Made by a program: the position numbers and the translations under genes. Below are positions 47,211 through 54,797 of a stretch of DNA of 63,877 nt, piece by piece. Positions within the stretch are counted from its first letter, which is position 1. Each line of letters starts with the position of its first letter. The stretch comes from an uncultured Methanobrevibacter sp. (lineage in GTDB: Archaea > Methanobacteriota > Methanobacteria > Methanobacteriales > Methanobacteriaceae): NCBI RefSeq assembly GCF_902764455.1, contig NZ_CACWVY010000006.1, positions 1 through 63,877 on the forward strand, given 5' to 3'. The notes under the pieces are model-generated. The model was not told the DNA's origin. It worked only from the letters and a program-made list of their open reading frames with translations, and ran no database searches.

Positions 47211-48647
47211 TTAAAAAATTCCATATTTCATGAATGAAATTGCAAATACTATCAGATAATTTAAAACTGCAATTACAAGCAGTGTTTTTTCTAAAATAAA
47301 CTGCCACTTATCAGGAATTCTATTTTCATCATATAAATTTTTAATAAGCATTAAAGTTATTGCTATTAATGCAAAATACAAAAAGATTGTAACTCTTGCA
47401 CCTGAAGGAAATATCACAGGAGAAAATCCAACAATAAATCTAGAAAGGAATCCTCCAAGGAATATGAACAGAGGGAATAAATTTTTAGGAAATGCTTTGA
47501 CAATCATTGCACAGCTGCTAATCAGGAAATACAATGATATTATTACAATAGCAATTGAGTTTATACCAACCTTTGGAAGGCCTTCATAGGTAAACAGCTT
47601 TAATGTATCTGTGATGAACGGAACTATATTGACAATCTGTTTGAATATCTGCGGAATCAACATTAATGGAGAACTTTTAATAACATTCGGAACACTTCCA
47701 AGAGATTTTAGAGAAGTTTCTAAAACGGAAATGTCAATGAATGTATTGAATATTGTTATGAACAATACAAAGACAATGTTAAAGTAACAGAAGTATTTGA
47801 AGTATTTGTTTTGTGAACGAATCAATGCACCGACACTTAAAATAATATAAAATAACGGAAATATGACCTTTTGCTCAATCAGGTTTCCAAATGTTGTAAC
47901 AAGACCCAGATATGATTTTTGAAGGATTGTGAAATTTGCAAATTCAGGATACCAGTATGAAACTTCCTGTGCAAATCTTATGCTGTTTCCAGGACATGTT
48001 AATACAAAAATCAGTGCCACTGCAGATATTACTGTTGCAAGCAGATTAAATTTGTTTATTCCTTTTTTGTTGATTACAGAGTATAACAGATACAACAGGT
48101 TAAATCCAAATATTAATGCACCGCTCTGCTCCTGGTTTGTAGCGTATAAAAGTGCCAAAAATGAAACTATGTATACATATTTATTTACTTTTTCACCATG
48201 ATACTCATAGATTAGGGGAATAAATGAAATCATTCCAAATGCAAAACACCAAGAATAGTTAAGAGTTGTTGAAATCCATCCAGCACTTGCCATTTCATAA
48301 AACGGATACATCAAAAACAAGAGAACTCCCAAATAGGCAATCTTTTTTGAATAGTTTTTATTTACTAATTTAATAAGATAGTAAACTCCACATGTGTAAA
48401 TCACAATATCCAAGATTTTCCAGATAATCATGTTTTGACGGGCTAAAATTGCCAAAACAGTATCTATAATTATTCTGGAAGACCAGTTATAATATCTAAA
48501 ATTAACATAATCTATTAAAGTCTGATTATTTAGGATTTTAGCATATTTAATATCATCCCCATTAAACCCCATAATCAAATGCAATATAAACATTAACGCA
48601 ACAAAAAGGATTATTGGAGAATATTTTTTAAAATTGTAATTCATCAT
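47211..48647 (-). CDS. Polytopic membrane protein, DUF6056-like
   Basis: 478 residues with roughly eleven hydrophobic segments (for example ILFVALMFILHLIMGF, VYIVSFLALLYATN, FIFLGGFLSRFIVGF). The Asp pair after the first helix (FNGDDIKYAKIL) and the overall plan resemble DUF6056 and other polyprenyl-sugar-dependent glycosyltransferases of the GT-C fold, so it may act in envelope glycan assembly. No Shine-Dalgarno sequence; TATA-like ATATATATAG lies about 27 bases before the start, so it is probably leaderless. Confidence 0.75.
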   Translation of the reverse strand: MMNYNFKKYSPIILFVALMFILHLIMGFNGDDIKYAKILNNQTLIDYVNFRYYNWSSRIIIDTVLAILARQNMIIWKILDIVIYTCGVYYLIKLVNKNYSKKIAYLGVLLFLMYPFYEMASAGWISTTLNYSWCFAFGMISFIPLIYEYHGEKVNKYVYIVSFLALLYATNQEQSGALIFGFNLLYLLYSVINKKGINKFNLLATVISAVALIFVLTCPGNSIRFAQEVSYWYPEFANFTILQKSYLGLVTTFGNLIEQKVIFPLFYIILSVGALIRSQNKYFKYFCYFNIVFVLFITIFNTFIDISVLETSLKSLGSVPNVIKSSPLMLIPQIFKQIVNIVPFITDTLKLFTYEGLPKVGINSIAIVIISLYFLISSCAMIVKAFPKNLFPLFIFLGGFLSRFIVGFSPVIFPSGARVTIFLYFALIAITLMLIKNLYDENRIPDKWQFILEKTLLVIAVLNYLIVFAISFMKYGIF

Positions 48648-48835
48648 TCATATTTAAGTTTTTTAAACTATATATATGTGGATTAAAAACAAAAATTTTA
48701 GAAAATTTGGCCATTATTTCAAATAAAAATTTTTAATTTTAAAACATAGAGTTATTTATTAATTTTTTAAAATAAACCCCTCAACGTTATTTTTTTAATA
48801 TCCCCGATGAAAGTTAGCGCTTACATTCGAAAAAC

Positions 48836-48845
48836 TATTTATATA
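48836..48845 (+). promoter_or_regulatory. Strong archaeal promoter (BRE/TATA)
   Basis: CGAAAAAC followed by TATTTATATA is a near-ideal BRE plus TATA box. The expected start, about 25 bases downstream, falls at 48868-48870, exactly on the ATG of a 16-codon ORF. Confidence 0.7.
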
Positions 48846-48869
48846 CTTTAAATCAATTAATAAACAAGT

Positions 48870-48920
48870 ATGACAAGTTCAATTGAAGTTAGAACACACA
48901 TTACTAATTATTTAAAATAA
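48870..48920 (+). CDS. Possible leaderless 16-residue leader peptide
   Basis: ATG to TAA encodes MTSSIEVRTHITNYLK. It starts at the predicted transcription start and stops a few bases before the AGGAG of the next small gene, as a leader peptide would. It could also be chance sequence. Confidence 0.35.
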   Translation: MTSSIEVRTHITNYLK

Positions 48921-48938
48921 TAAGTAGGAGAGATACAA

Positions 48939-49085
48939 ATGAAAAAATTACTTAAAATACATGGAAACTGCAAAAACTACAAATTTAACAAGAATTTAAT
49001 TGGAAACGGCATTTGTATGAACTGTTACGCATCAGAAGGATTATCTCCTGCTGATGACGGATGTGATTTTTTCAACAGCAAATAA
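48939..49085 (+). CDS. Small cysteine-containing protein (48 residues)
   Basis: 48 residues, MKKLLKIHGNCKNYKF at the start, then a CMNC-like pair (GICMNCYASEG) and a final DGCDFF: four cysteines at residues 11, 26, 29 and 42, possibly a small zinc or Fe-S site. AGGAGA lies seven bases before the ATG and a strong promoter lies upstream, so it is very probably expressed. No family is recognised. Confidence 0.65.
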   Translation: MKKLLKIHGNCKNYKFNKNLIGNGICMNCYASEGLSPADDGCDFFNSK

Positions 49086-49097
49086 TCAGGTGATATA

Positions 49098-49196
49098 ATG
49101 AATATTGAAACATACATATCAAAATATACAATGGTTTGTAAGGAAAATTATAGAAAATTAGAAAAAATGTGGATTCCGGATATGGAAAACTACTGA
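49098..49196 (+). CDS. Tiny hypothetical protein (32 residues)
   Basis: 32 codons from the ATG at 49098 (MNIETYISKYTMVCKENYRK and on to ENY), with AGGTGAT four bases upstream and 12 bases behind the 48-residue gene. The ribosome binding site makes translation likely, but it may be the truncated start of a longer lost gene. Confidence 0.5.
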   Translation: MNIETYISKYTMVCKENYRKLEKMWIPDMENY

Positions 49197-49224
49197 TAGA
49201 AAATGCAGACAAAGAAGAAAAATT

Positions 49225-50007
49225 TCATAATTTTTCTTCAAAATCAATGAAAACATTTAGCAAATCATAATCCAGTCGATGAATTGCTTTATATGCAATA
49301 TTTTTAGGAATATCATAGTACGCTCCGGCAATAGAACCTGCAATAGCTGCCTGAGTATCTGCATCACCACCCAAAGAGACTGCATTTCTAATTGTGTCCT
49401 CAAAATCTTTTGCATCTAAAAAACAGATTATGGATTCTGGAACGCTTCCGGCACATGACACATCAAACGAGTAAAAAGGTCTTATTTCATCCACACTACG
49501 ATTTAAATCATAATCATATCTAACTTCAATGTGTTCCCTAATCTCATCTTTATTTGCACCAATTCTTGCCAAATAAATAGCATCAGATGTTGCAAGAGCT
49601 CCTTTTATCCCTTCAAGATGATCATGAGTAACTATAGCAGATTTATATGCCAAATCATTAGCTTCCTCCAAGGATTCTGCCACCCATGCACAAGGAGATA
49701 CCCTCATTGCAGAACCATTAGCCCAGCTGCCATATGGCTCTGGAGAATCATCAATAAGCCATCCGGCAAACCTTCCCCCATAGCCTGCATTAGGATATTT
49801 ATTTCCAAAATATTTTAAATTTTTAATTAAAACGTCTTTTGAATCCTTATCTTCACATAACCATTTAGCAATAGCCAGCGTCATTATTGTATCATCAGTA
49901 AATGTAGATTTTTTAGTATATAACTTAAAATCTTTTGTTTTTATAGGATTGAACTCCCTGGTTGATCCTATAATATCTCCGCAAATTGCACCAATAATTC
50001 CTTTCAT
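49225..50007 (-). CDS. ADP-ribosylglycohydrolase
   Basis: 260 residues. Magnesium-site motifs TFTDDTIMTLAIAKWL (N-terminal third) and SLGGDADTQAAIAGSIAG (C-terminal) mark the ADP-ribosylglycohydrolase (DraG/ARH) family, which removes ADP-ribose from proteins. I start at the ATG at 50005-50007 (MKGIIGAICGDIIGS), the typical N terminus; the 22 upstream codons are hydrophobic and unlike the family. No Shine-Dalgarno sequence is seen. No ADP-ribosyltransferase lies in the window. Confidence 0.9.
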   Translation of the reverse strand: MKGIIGAICGDIIGSTREFNPIKTKDFKLYTKKSTFTDDTIMTLAIAKWLCEDKDSKDVLIKNLKYFGNKYPNAGYGGRFAGWLIDDSPEPYGSWANGSAMRVSPCAWVAESLEEANDLAYKSAIVTHDHLEGIKGALATSDAIYLARIGANKDEIREHIEVRYDYDLNRSVDEIRPFYSFDVSCAGSVPESIICFLDAKDFEDTIRNAVSLGGDADTQAAIAGSIAGAYYDIPKNIAYKAIHRLDYDLLNVFIDFEEKL

Positions 50008-50152
50008 GATAATATATTGTGTAAAAACAATTAATAAAATTATTGATTGCAACATGCAAAATTGTTGTGACACATTATAATTGTAGTAACTTAGTAGAAT
50101 TGTTTTAGTTTCAAAGAAAAAAGTTATATATGGCCTTAAATATAATTATATT

Positions 50153-50173
50153 TGATAATAGGCCCTATTATCA
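50153..50173. promoter_or_regulatory. 21-bp palindrome
   Basis: TGATAATAGG, one C, then CCTATTATCA: perfect 10-base arms. It lies about 25 bases downstream of a TATA-like element, where a plus-strand transcript would begin. Confidence 0.5.
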
Positions 50174-50178
50174 TAAAC

Positions 50179-50275
50179 TTTGAAATTTCTATTACTGGGA
50201 TTTATAAAAAATTTCTTAACCCACTCCTTGAATAAATTCATACATTATTGTTACTAAAAAAATAGAAATTTCAAA
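50179..50275. ncRNA. Candidate structured RNA closed by a 15-bp stem
   Basis: TTTGAAATTTCTATT (50179-50193) is the exact reverse complement of 50261-50275. The 67-base loop contains TGGG and CCCA, which could form an inner stem. It would start just after the 21-bp palindrome. No known RNA family was recognised. Confidence 0.35.
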
Positions 50276-50599
50276 ACAAAACCAAAACTAACAAAGGTTG
50301 CATAATATGCAAAAATGATTCCGGAGAAATCTGGAATCATTAAAAAAAAATTACTTCTAAAATAAATATAAAAAATAGATAGCTATCAAAGTAAAATTAA
50401 CTTCAATAGCTATTGTAGACAGTTAAAGAAACCTACATAAATTTTATTTATATAAATCTCTCTTTTTTAATTAATAATTCTATATCGATGGAGAAAAATA
50501 ATAATTAATATAATAAATACTAATTATCGGCTAATGATGAATTTATCTATATAGAATTAATTAATCTGAAAAATAATCAAATATTCACTATTTAACTAT

Positions 50600-50636
50600 C
50601 TTTCTAACATTAGTAAAAAATACCAATGTTAGAAAG
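50600..50636 (-). terminator. 12-bp hairpin downstream of the mvhD unit
   Basis: CTTTCTAACATT (50600-50611) and AATGTTAGAAAG (50625-50636) pair perfectly across 13 bases that can add a GTA/TAC pair. It lies 55 bases past the mvhD stop on the minus strand. There is no T tract, so it may stabilise the 3' end rather than terminate. Confidence 0.5.
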
Positions 50637-50690
50637 ACAATTAATAAGGTAAATAGCCATTAATAGCTATTCACCCAAATATTCATCCAA

Positions 50691-51095
50691 TTATTCTAAT
50701 TCTAATGGACCGAGTTTTGAAAGAGTTTTATGGAATTCTTCCATAGTTGTTTTGAATTTTTCTCCTTCAGATGCGGAAATCCATTCATGGCGGAATCTTT
50801 CTTTTTCTATTCCAAATTCTTCAAGAATGTCTTCTACGATTTTTGATCTTCTAGACCATTTGTAGTTTCCTGCATCATAGTGGCAGTCTCCTATGTGGCA
50901 TCCTCCTACAAATACTCCATCTGCACCTTCTTGGAATGCTTTGAAAATCATTGAAGGGCTAATTCTTCCAGAACACATTACACGAATGATTCTTACATTT
51001 GGTGGGTATTGCATACGTGCAGTTCCTGCGGTATCTGCACCACCGTAACAACACCAGTTACATAATAATCCTACTATTTTTAAATCTTCAGACAT
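50691..51095 (-). CDS. mvhD: MvhD-type hydrogenase iron-sulfur (delta) subunit
   Basis: 134 residues. Cysteine motifs [19 protein letters not shown] and GCHIGDCHY are the FeS ligands of MvhD, the subunit that passes electrons from hydrogenase or formate dehydrogenase to heterodisulfide reductase (HdrA) for flavin-based bifurcation. I use the ATG at 51093-51095 behind GAGGTGG. It is the third gene of a unit with FdhB and a mini FdhA-like protein, so here it probably serves a formate dehydrogenase-like complex rather than the Mvh hydrogenase, whose genes are absent. Confidence 0.9.
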   Translation of the reverse strand: MSEDLKIVGLLCNWCCYGGADTAGTARMQYPPNVRIIRVMCSGRISPSMIFKAFQEGADGVFVGGCHIGDCHYDAGNYKWSRRSKIVEDILEEFGIEKERFRHEWISASEGEKFKTTMEEFHKTLSKLGPLELE

Positions 51096-51104
51096 CAAAC
51101 CACC

Positions 51105-52244
51105 TCATAATTCAGTTTTTTCTGGACTGTATAACGGAGGTTTTACATCATCTGAAACTCCAGCTACATAGCCAGTTCTATTATAGTATTTTTTCTGCAA
51201 TTTATCAAAGATTAATGAAACAGGAATGTCCATTGGACATACATCATCACACTGACCACAGTCTACGCAGCTGAAACTCATGTGTGATAACCTTACACCT
51301 TGGAATGCAATAGGGCTTGGCGGTACGTTTTGTGCATCTTTAAAGAATGGCTTGTTTAATTCACAGTTTTCATAACACCAGCAGATAGGACAAACATCAC
51401 GGCAAGCATAACAACTAATGCATCTATTCCAATCGTCCATTTCATTGACTGTAGGATACATTTTATCCTGAATCTTATTAGCCATCTTAATCATGATGCC
51501 TTCGACTTTTTTCCTGCCTTCAATTGCAGGTTCAGCTGGATTTTTAGTTTCTAAAATTCCTGCCTTTTTTGCACCATCAATCATTTCTTGGCCTTTTTCA
51601 TCATTGATTTCAATGAAAGTCCATCCATCTTCTGCTCCCCAGTTTCCACAGGCAATGTTTGCTTTTCTTGGGATTTTTACATCACATCTTTGACAGTTGG
51701 TACGACGTCCGTATCCTTCATTTTCAAGGTCGTGTATTTTGACTGCTTCTTCTGAACCGTCTGCAAGTTCTATGATAAATTGACCTTTATCAATTTCTTC
51801 ACTTACAACATCATCAGGGTCTGCTTCATAGAACAAGTCAATCATTTTTCTACCTGCAACAGGAGGAACAGTTCCACCACAGTTTAAACCAATGACATAA
51901 ATATTGTCTTTATTGATTTTGTGTCTTGTAATAAGCTCTTCAATAGCCCTCATATCACAAGGTTTTGCTGTAACTGCAACTTTTTTGTCAAACAAGTATT
52001 TTTGAACAAGGTCTCCAATCATTGTAGGTGCACAGTGATAAGAACCAGCAGTTTTCATTAAATCCTCAGAGTTGGTTACAAAAGTTGGTATACCATCATA
52101 TACGTCATCACAAGGACTTATTGCTAAAACTCCATCTACAATTTCTTCATCAAGCAAATATTTAAGAATACTGGTTACAGCTCCCCCACATTCACCTGCT
52201 TTATGTATTTCATCATTTTGAGATTTTGCTAAAACATAACTCAT
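51105..52244 (-). CDS. fdhB: F420-dependent formate dehydrogenase beta subunit-like protein
   Basis: 379 residues. N-terminal FdhB/FrhB-type part (CGGAVTSILKYLLDEE, AVTAKPCDMRAIEEL, GLNCGGTVPP) that binds F420 and flavin, then two ferredoxin-like clusters, CISCYACRDVCPICWC and CVDCGQCDDVCPMDIP. AGGTGA precedes the ATG at 52242-52244. It lies between the mini FdhA-like gene and mvhD, so F420, the FeS clusters and Hdr would be linked. This resembles the flp (fdh-like) genes beside mvh in Methanothermobacter. Confidence 0.9.
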   Translation of the reverse strand: MSYVLAKSQNDEIHKAGECGGAVTSILKYLLDEEIVDGVLAISPCDDVYDGIPTFVTNSEDLMKTAGSYHCAPTMIGDLVQKYLFDKKVAVTAKPCDMRAIEELITRHKINKDNIYVIGLNCGGTVPPVAGRKMIDLFYEADPDDVVSEEIDKGQFIIELADGSEEAVKIHDLENEGYGRRTNCQRCDVKIPRKANIACGNWGAEDGWTFIEINDEKGQEMIDGAKKAGILETKNPAEPAIEGRKKVEGIMIKMANKIQDKMYPTVNEMDDWNRCISCYACRDVCPICWCYENCELNKPFFKDAQNVPPSPIAFQGVRLSHMSFSCVDCGQCDDVCPMDIPVSLIFDKLQKKYYNRTGYVAGVSDDVKPPLYSPEKTEL

Positions 52245-52257
52245 AATAATCACCTGC

Positions 52258-53265
52258 TTATCCGTTTAATTTTTCAATTACCTCAATTTCACTTAAAACA
52301 TCAGATTCAACTGCAGCATTGAAAGATTGGGTTTCACCCATTGCATTTACAAATGATCCATCTTTTTCAAGCCATGTTTTAATTGGAACAACAATATCTG
52401 AAATTTCAGTTGTTTTATTTGCACATGGAGCAAAACTGATTATTTTGGATATTTTTGAAAAATCATATTCCAATTCATCAGCAATATCATCATCAAATAC
52501 CAGTAATAATTTAGTATTATCCAATAATTCAAACATTTCTTCTTTTGATTTAGGTTCTAAAATGCTTAAAGCACCTTTTGAATTAGATTTACTGAATACC
52601 GGTAACAATTTACAGCCAAGTGCATCAATTTTTTCCAAATCCCCAGCATTGTCGATTTGATTGAATATCAATACTGAAGATTCATCAACATTATCTTTAA
52701 CAGCATCTAAAAATTCGGCAACAGAGTCATTAAAGCATTCATCTGCAATATTAAATGTTACTGAAGCTTCAGAGTTTACAAATGCAGAAATTTTAGCTCC
52801 GTTTTGTTTTGCATGGACAATTCTTCTTCCAATCAATGGATTTTCGTATAAAAGATCGCCAATTACAAAAACCTTTTCCGCATTTTCAATATCTTCATAA
52901 GAAGCAACTTCATCATAATTTTTTAAATTATCTGCATAAAATCCAATGTTATACCCATTAGATTCTGCAAATTCTTTTATTGCTTCAATTTCATCAATAC
53001 TACTGTTACCAGAACAAATTACAGTGACGTCAGAAGCAGATTTTAATTCTTTTGAAACATCACCAATTAAACTGTCTACATTTACATCATCAAACTTGTT
53101 TTTATAACAGTCAATGGAATTTCTTCCATTCAAACAATTTTTACCCGCATTTACAGGGTGTCTTTTATAAGGAAAAGTCCCTACTATTTCACCATCATTT
53201 AAAACAACATTAATGCCGCAACCTACACTGCAGGATGGACATAATGTGTGCTTAATCTCCAACAT
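52258..53265 (-). CDS. Truncated molybdopterin-oxidoreductase-like subunit (mini FdhA, Flp type)
   Basis: 335 residues, less than half of a normal FdhA. The N-terminal [4Fe-4S] motif is intact (CPSCSVGCGINV with the fourth Cys in GKNCLNG). The rest matches NuoG/FdhA-like Rossmann parts (KVFVIGDLLYENPLIGRR, AKQNGAKISAF) and the late SDIVVPIKTWLEKDGSFVNA segment. The catalytic Cys/Sec region and most pterin-binding domains are missing, so formate oxidation is unlikely. It may be a structural electron-transfer subunit. It has GGAGATGA before the ATG, is first in the operon, and its frame is intact. Confidence 0.78.
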   Translation of the reverse strand: MLEIKHTLCPSCSVGCGINVVLNDGEIVGTFPYKRHPVNAGKNCLNGRNSIDCYKNKFDDVNVDSLIGDVSKELKSASDVTVICSGNSSIDEIEAIKEFAESNGYNIGFYADNLKNYDEVASYEDIENAEKVFVIGDLLYENPLIGRRIVHAKQNGAKISAFVNSEASVTFNIADECFNDSVAEFLDAVKDNVDESSVLIFNQIDNAGDLEKIDALGCKLLPVFSKSNSKGALSILEPKSKEEMFELLDNTKLLLVFDDDIADELEYDFSKISKIISFAPCANKTTEISDIVVPIKTWLEKDGSFVNAMGETQSFNAAVESDVLSEIEVIEKLNG

Positions 53266-53795
53266 AATTCATCTCCAAAATTAGTCTAAAAAGTATTAGA
53301 AATTTTCATGACCAAAATATTAAAGCTCACTATACAGCTATTTTGTTCAAACATATACGAATAAATTATCTATTACTCCTCTAACCATTTTATTAAAACA
53401 ATAATTTAAATTACTCGATTAAAAAAAATCCATTAATCAAATAATCCAATTAATTGTATTATCGTTCTAACATATAAATCTTACCATAATATCTGAGCCC
53501 TATAAATCATTTAAAATTAATATAACAATTCATATAAACTTTAAATAATATAAAATAAATTATTTATTTTTAAAATAAAATTTAAAACTATTAAATTATT
53601 TATTTAAAGAAAATAAGAGCAAATATTAGAAAAATAAAAAACTTAATAATCATGATTAATTATTACAAATATGAATTAAAAATAAAAGAATATTACTAAT
53701 TGAAAAAAAATGACATGACACCCATTTTTGACAAAATCTATTCAAAATTTTCAAAAGATACTATAAAAAAATTTAAAAAAAAGTTTAAAAAAAAT
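53266..53795. promoter_or_regulatory. Intergenic region upstream of the mini-FdhA operon
   Basis: About 530 bases without a credible gene, extremely AT-rich. It should hold the promoter for the minus-strand operon, but several TATA-like stretches make the choice arbitrary. I see no tRNA and no strong dyad before the terminator at the right end. Confidence 0.4.
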
Positions 53796-53818
53796 GAGAG
53801 AAATTATGAACTTCTCTC
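53787..53818 (-). terminator. Hairpin terminator of the ribosomal/isoprenoid block
   Basis: GAGAGAA (53796-53802) pairs with TTCTCTC (53812-53818); the idsA stop codon lies in the loop. On the minus strand T tracts of eight and more bases follow at once. Confidence 0.72.
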
Positions 53819-54784
53819 AAGTACAAAATCTGCAATGTTTACAAGTACCTGTTTAAATGAAGAATCAGGCAATATTTCAAGTACTTCTTTTGCTTGGTCA
53901 ACAGATTCTAGTGCCAAATTGCGAGCATATTCAATGGCACCACAATTTGTTAAAATTTCAATCGCTTCATCTATATCATCCTGAGAATTATTTTCAGATT
54001 TTAAGATTTCAAGCAATCTGTCATCATCAACACTGGCCAAACCTTTAATTGCAATGATGGTCATTTTACCTTTTCCAATGTCTGAACCAATTGGCTTACC
54101 CAATGTTTCTTCATCAGAAGCAATGTCCAGATAATCATCCTGAATCTGGAAGGCAAGTCCTATCAAACGGCCATATTCATACATTGAATCAATGACTTCT
54201 TCTGATGCACCACCCATTATAGCTCCTGATTTTGTTGCTGCAGCTATCAATGCACCAGTTTTTTTGAAAATCATTTCCATATATTCCTCTTCTGAAACGT
54301 CAAACCTGTCTTCAAATCCCATATCTAAAGCCTGACCTTCACAAATTTTAACACATGCATCAGCAACAGTAGCTAAAGTCATGTTGTTTTGCATGGAACT
54401 TGTTCCTTCAGACCCAACAATTATTTCAAATGCTTTTGAAAATAGAGTGTCTCCCGCAAGAATTGCAACATCGTCTCCCCATACTTTATGGACAGAAGGC
54501 ATTCCCCTTCTCATATCATCTTGATCCATGATATCATCATGAATTAATGAAAATGTATGAATCAATTCAATTGCAGCTCCCGCTTTAAGAGCATTTTCTT
54601 TTTTCCCACCAACAGCTTCAGCAGTGATTAAAGTTAATGCTGGCCTGAGCATTTTTCCTCCAGCTCTTGTGAGATAAACTGATGCCTCTGCAAGATTTTC
54701 TGGAGTAATTTTAGCTAATTCTTCTTCAATAGTTTTAGTAATGTCAGTTGAATAACTTCCAAGTACCTCTTTTACATCACTCAT
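53804..54784 (-). CDS. idsA: Short-chain isoprenyl diphosphate synthase (FPP/GGPP)
   Basis: 326 residues. The first aspartate-rich motif is in LIHDDIMDQDDMRRG and the second in FQIQDDYLDIASDEETLGK. It builds farnesyl and geranylgeranyl diphosphate for archaeal ether lipids. I use the ATG at 54782-54784 (MSDVKEVLGSY) behind GAGGGAT; the frame extends 14 codons into the end of the RNase J gene. It is the last gene of the block and uses IPP/DMAPP made by the Mvk, Ipk and Fni proteins encoded upstream. Confidence 0.94.
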   Translation of the reverse strand: MSDVKEVLGSYSTDITKTIEEELAKITPENLAEASVYLTRAGGKMLRPALTLITAEAVGGKKENALKAGAAIELIHTFSLIHDDIMDQDDMRRGMPSVHKVWGDDVAILAGDTLFSKAFEIIVGSEGTSSMQNNMTLATVADACVKICEGQALDMGFEDRFDVSEEEYMEMIFKKTGALIAAATKSGAIMGGASEEVIDSMYEYGRLIGLAFQIQDDYLDIASDEETLGKPIGSDIGKGKMTIIAIKGLASVDDDRLLEILKSENNSQDDIDEAIEILTNCGAIEYARNLALESVDQAKEVLEILPDSSFKQVLVNIADFVLERSS

Positions 54785-54797
54785 TATAATCCCTCTT

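Larger units (their letters stand above)
50074..50690. other. Gene-free region rich in dyad symmetry; possible structured RNA
   Basis: No convincing ORF. From left to right: TATA-like AGTTATATAT near 50122; a 21-bp palindrome (50153-50173); 15-base inverted arms 67 bases apart (50179-50193 and 50261-50275); the palindrome GCATAATATGC (50300-50310); a 9-bp stem (50314-50341); GATAGCTATC (50378-50387); CAATAGCTATTG (50404-50415); AATTCTATAT with ATATAGAATT (50476-50485 and 50549-50558); a 12-bp stem (50600-50636); and AATAGC with GCTATT (50652-50671). The density is far above that of other spacers here. It could hold one or more small RNAs, operators for the mvhD unit, or remnants of a mobile element. 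Confidence 0.5.

Noticed and set aside
50378-50671. Recurrent ATAGCTAT elements considered as a CRISPR-like array
   Set aside because: The copies are short, unevenly spaced and differ in flanks; there are no repeat-spacer units and no cas genes in the window.
52258-53265. Mini FdhA read as a pseudogene
   Set aside because: The frame is intact with a good ribosome binding site, and conserved elements remain at both ends, so it looks like a stable short form.
53266-53795. Hidden tRNA in the long AT-rich spacer
   Set aside because: tRNA genes stand out as GC-rich in such genomes; no cloverleaf or TTCRA-like T-loop sequence was seen.
53700-53984. Plus-strand ORF of 94 codons at the end of idsA
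   Set aside because: It lies mostly antisense to idsA, is Lys/Ser-rich without any domain, and its first part is the A-rich terminator sequence read as lysines.
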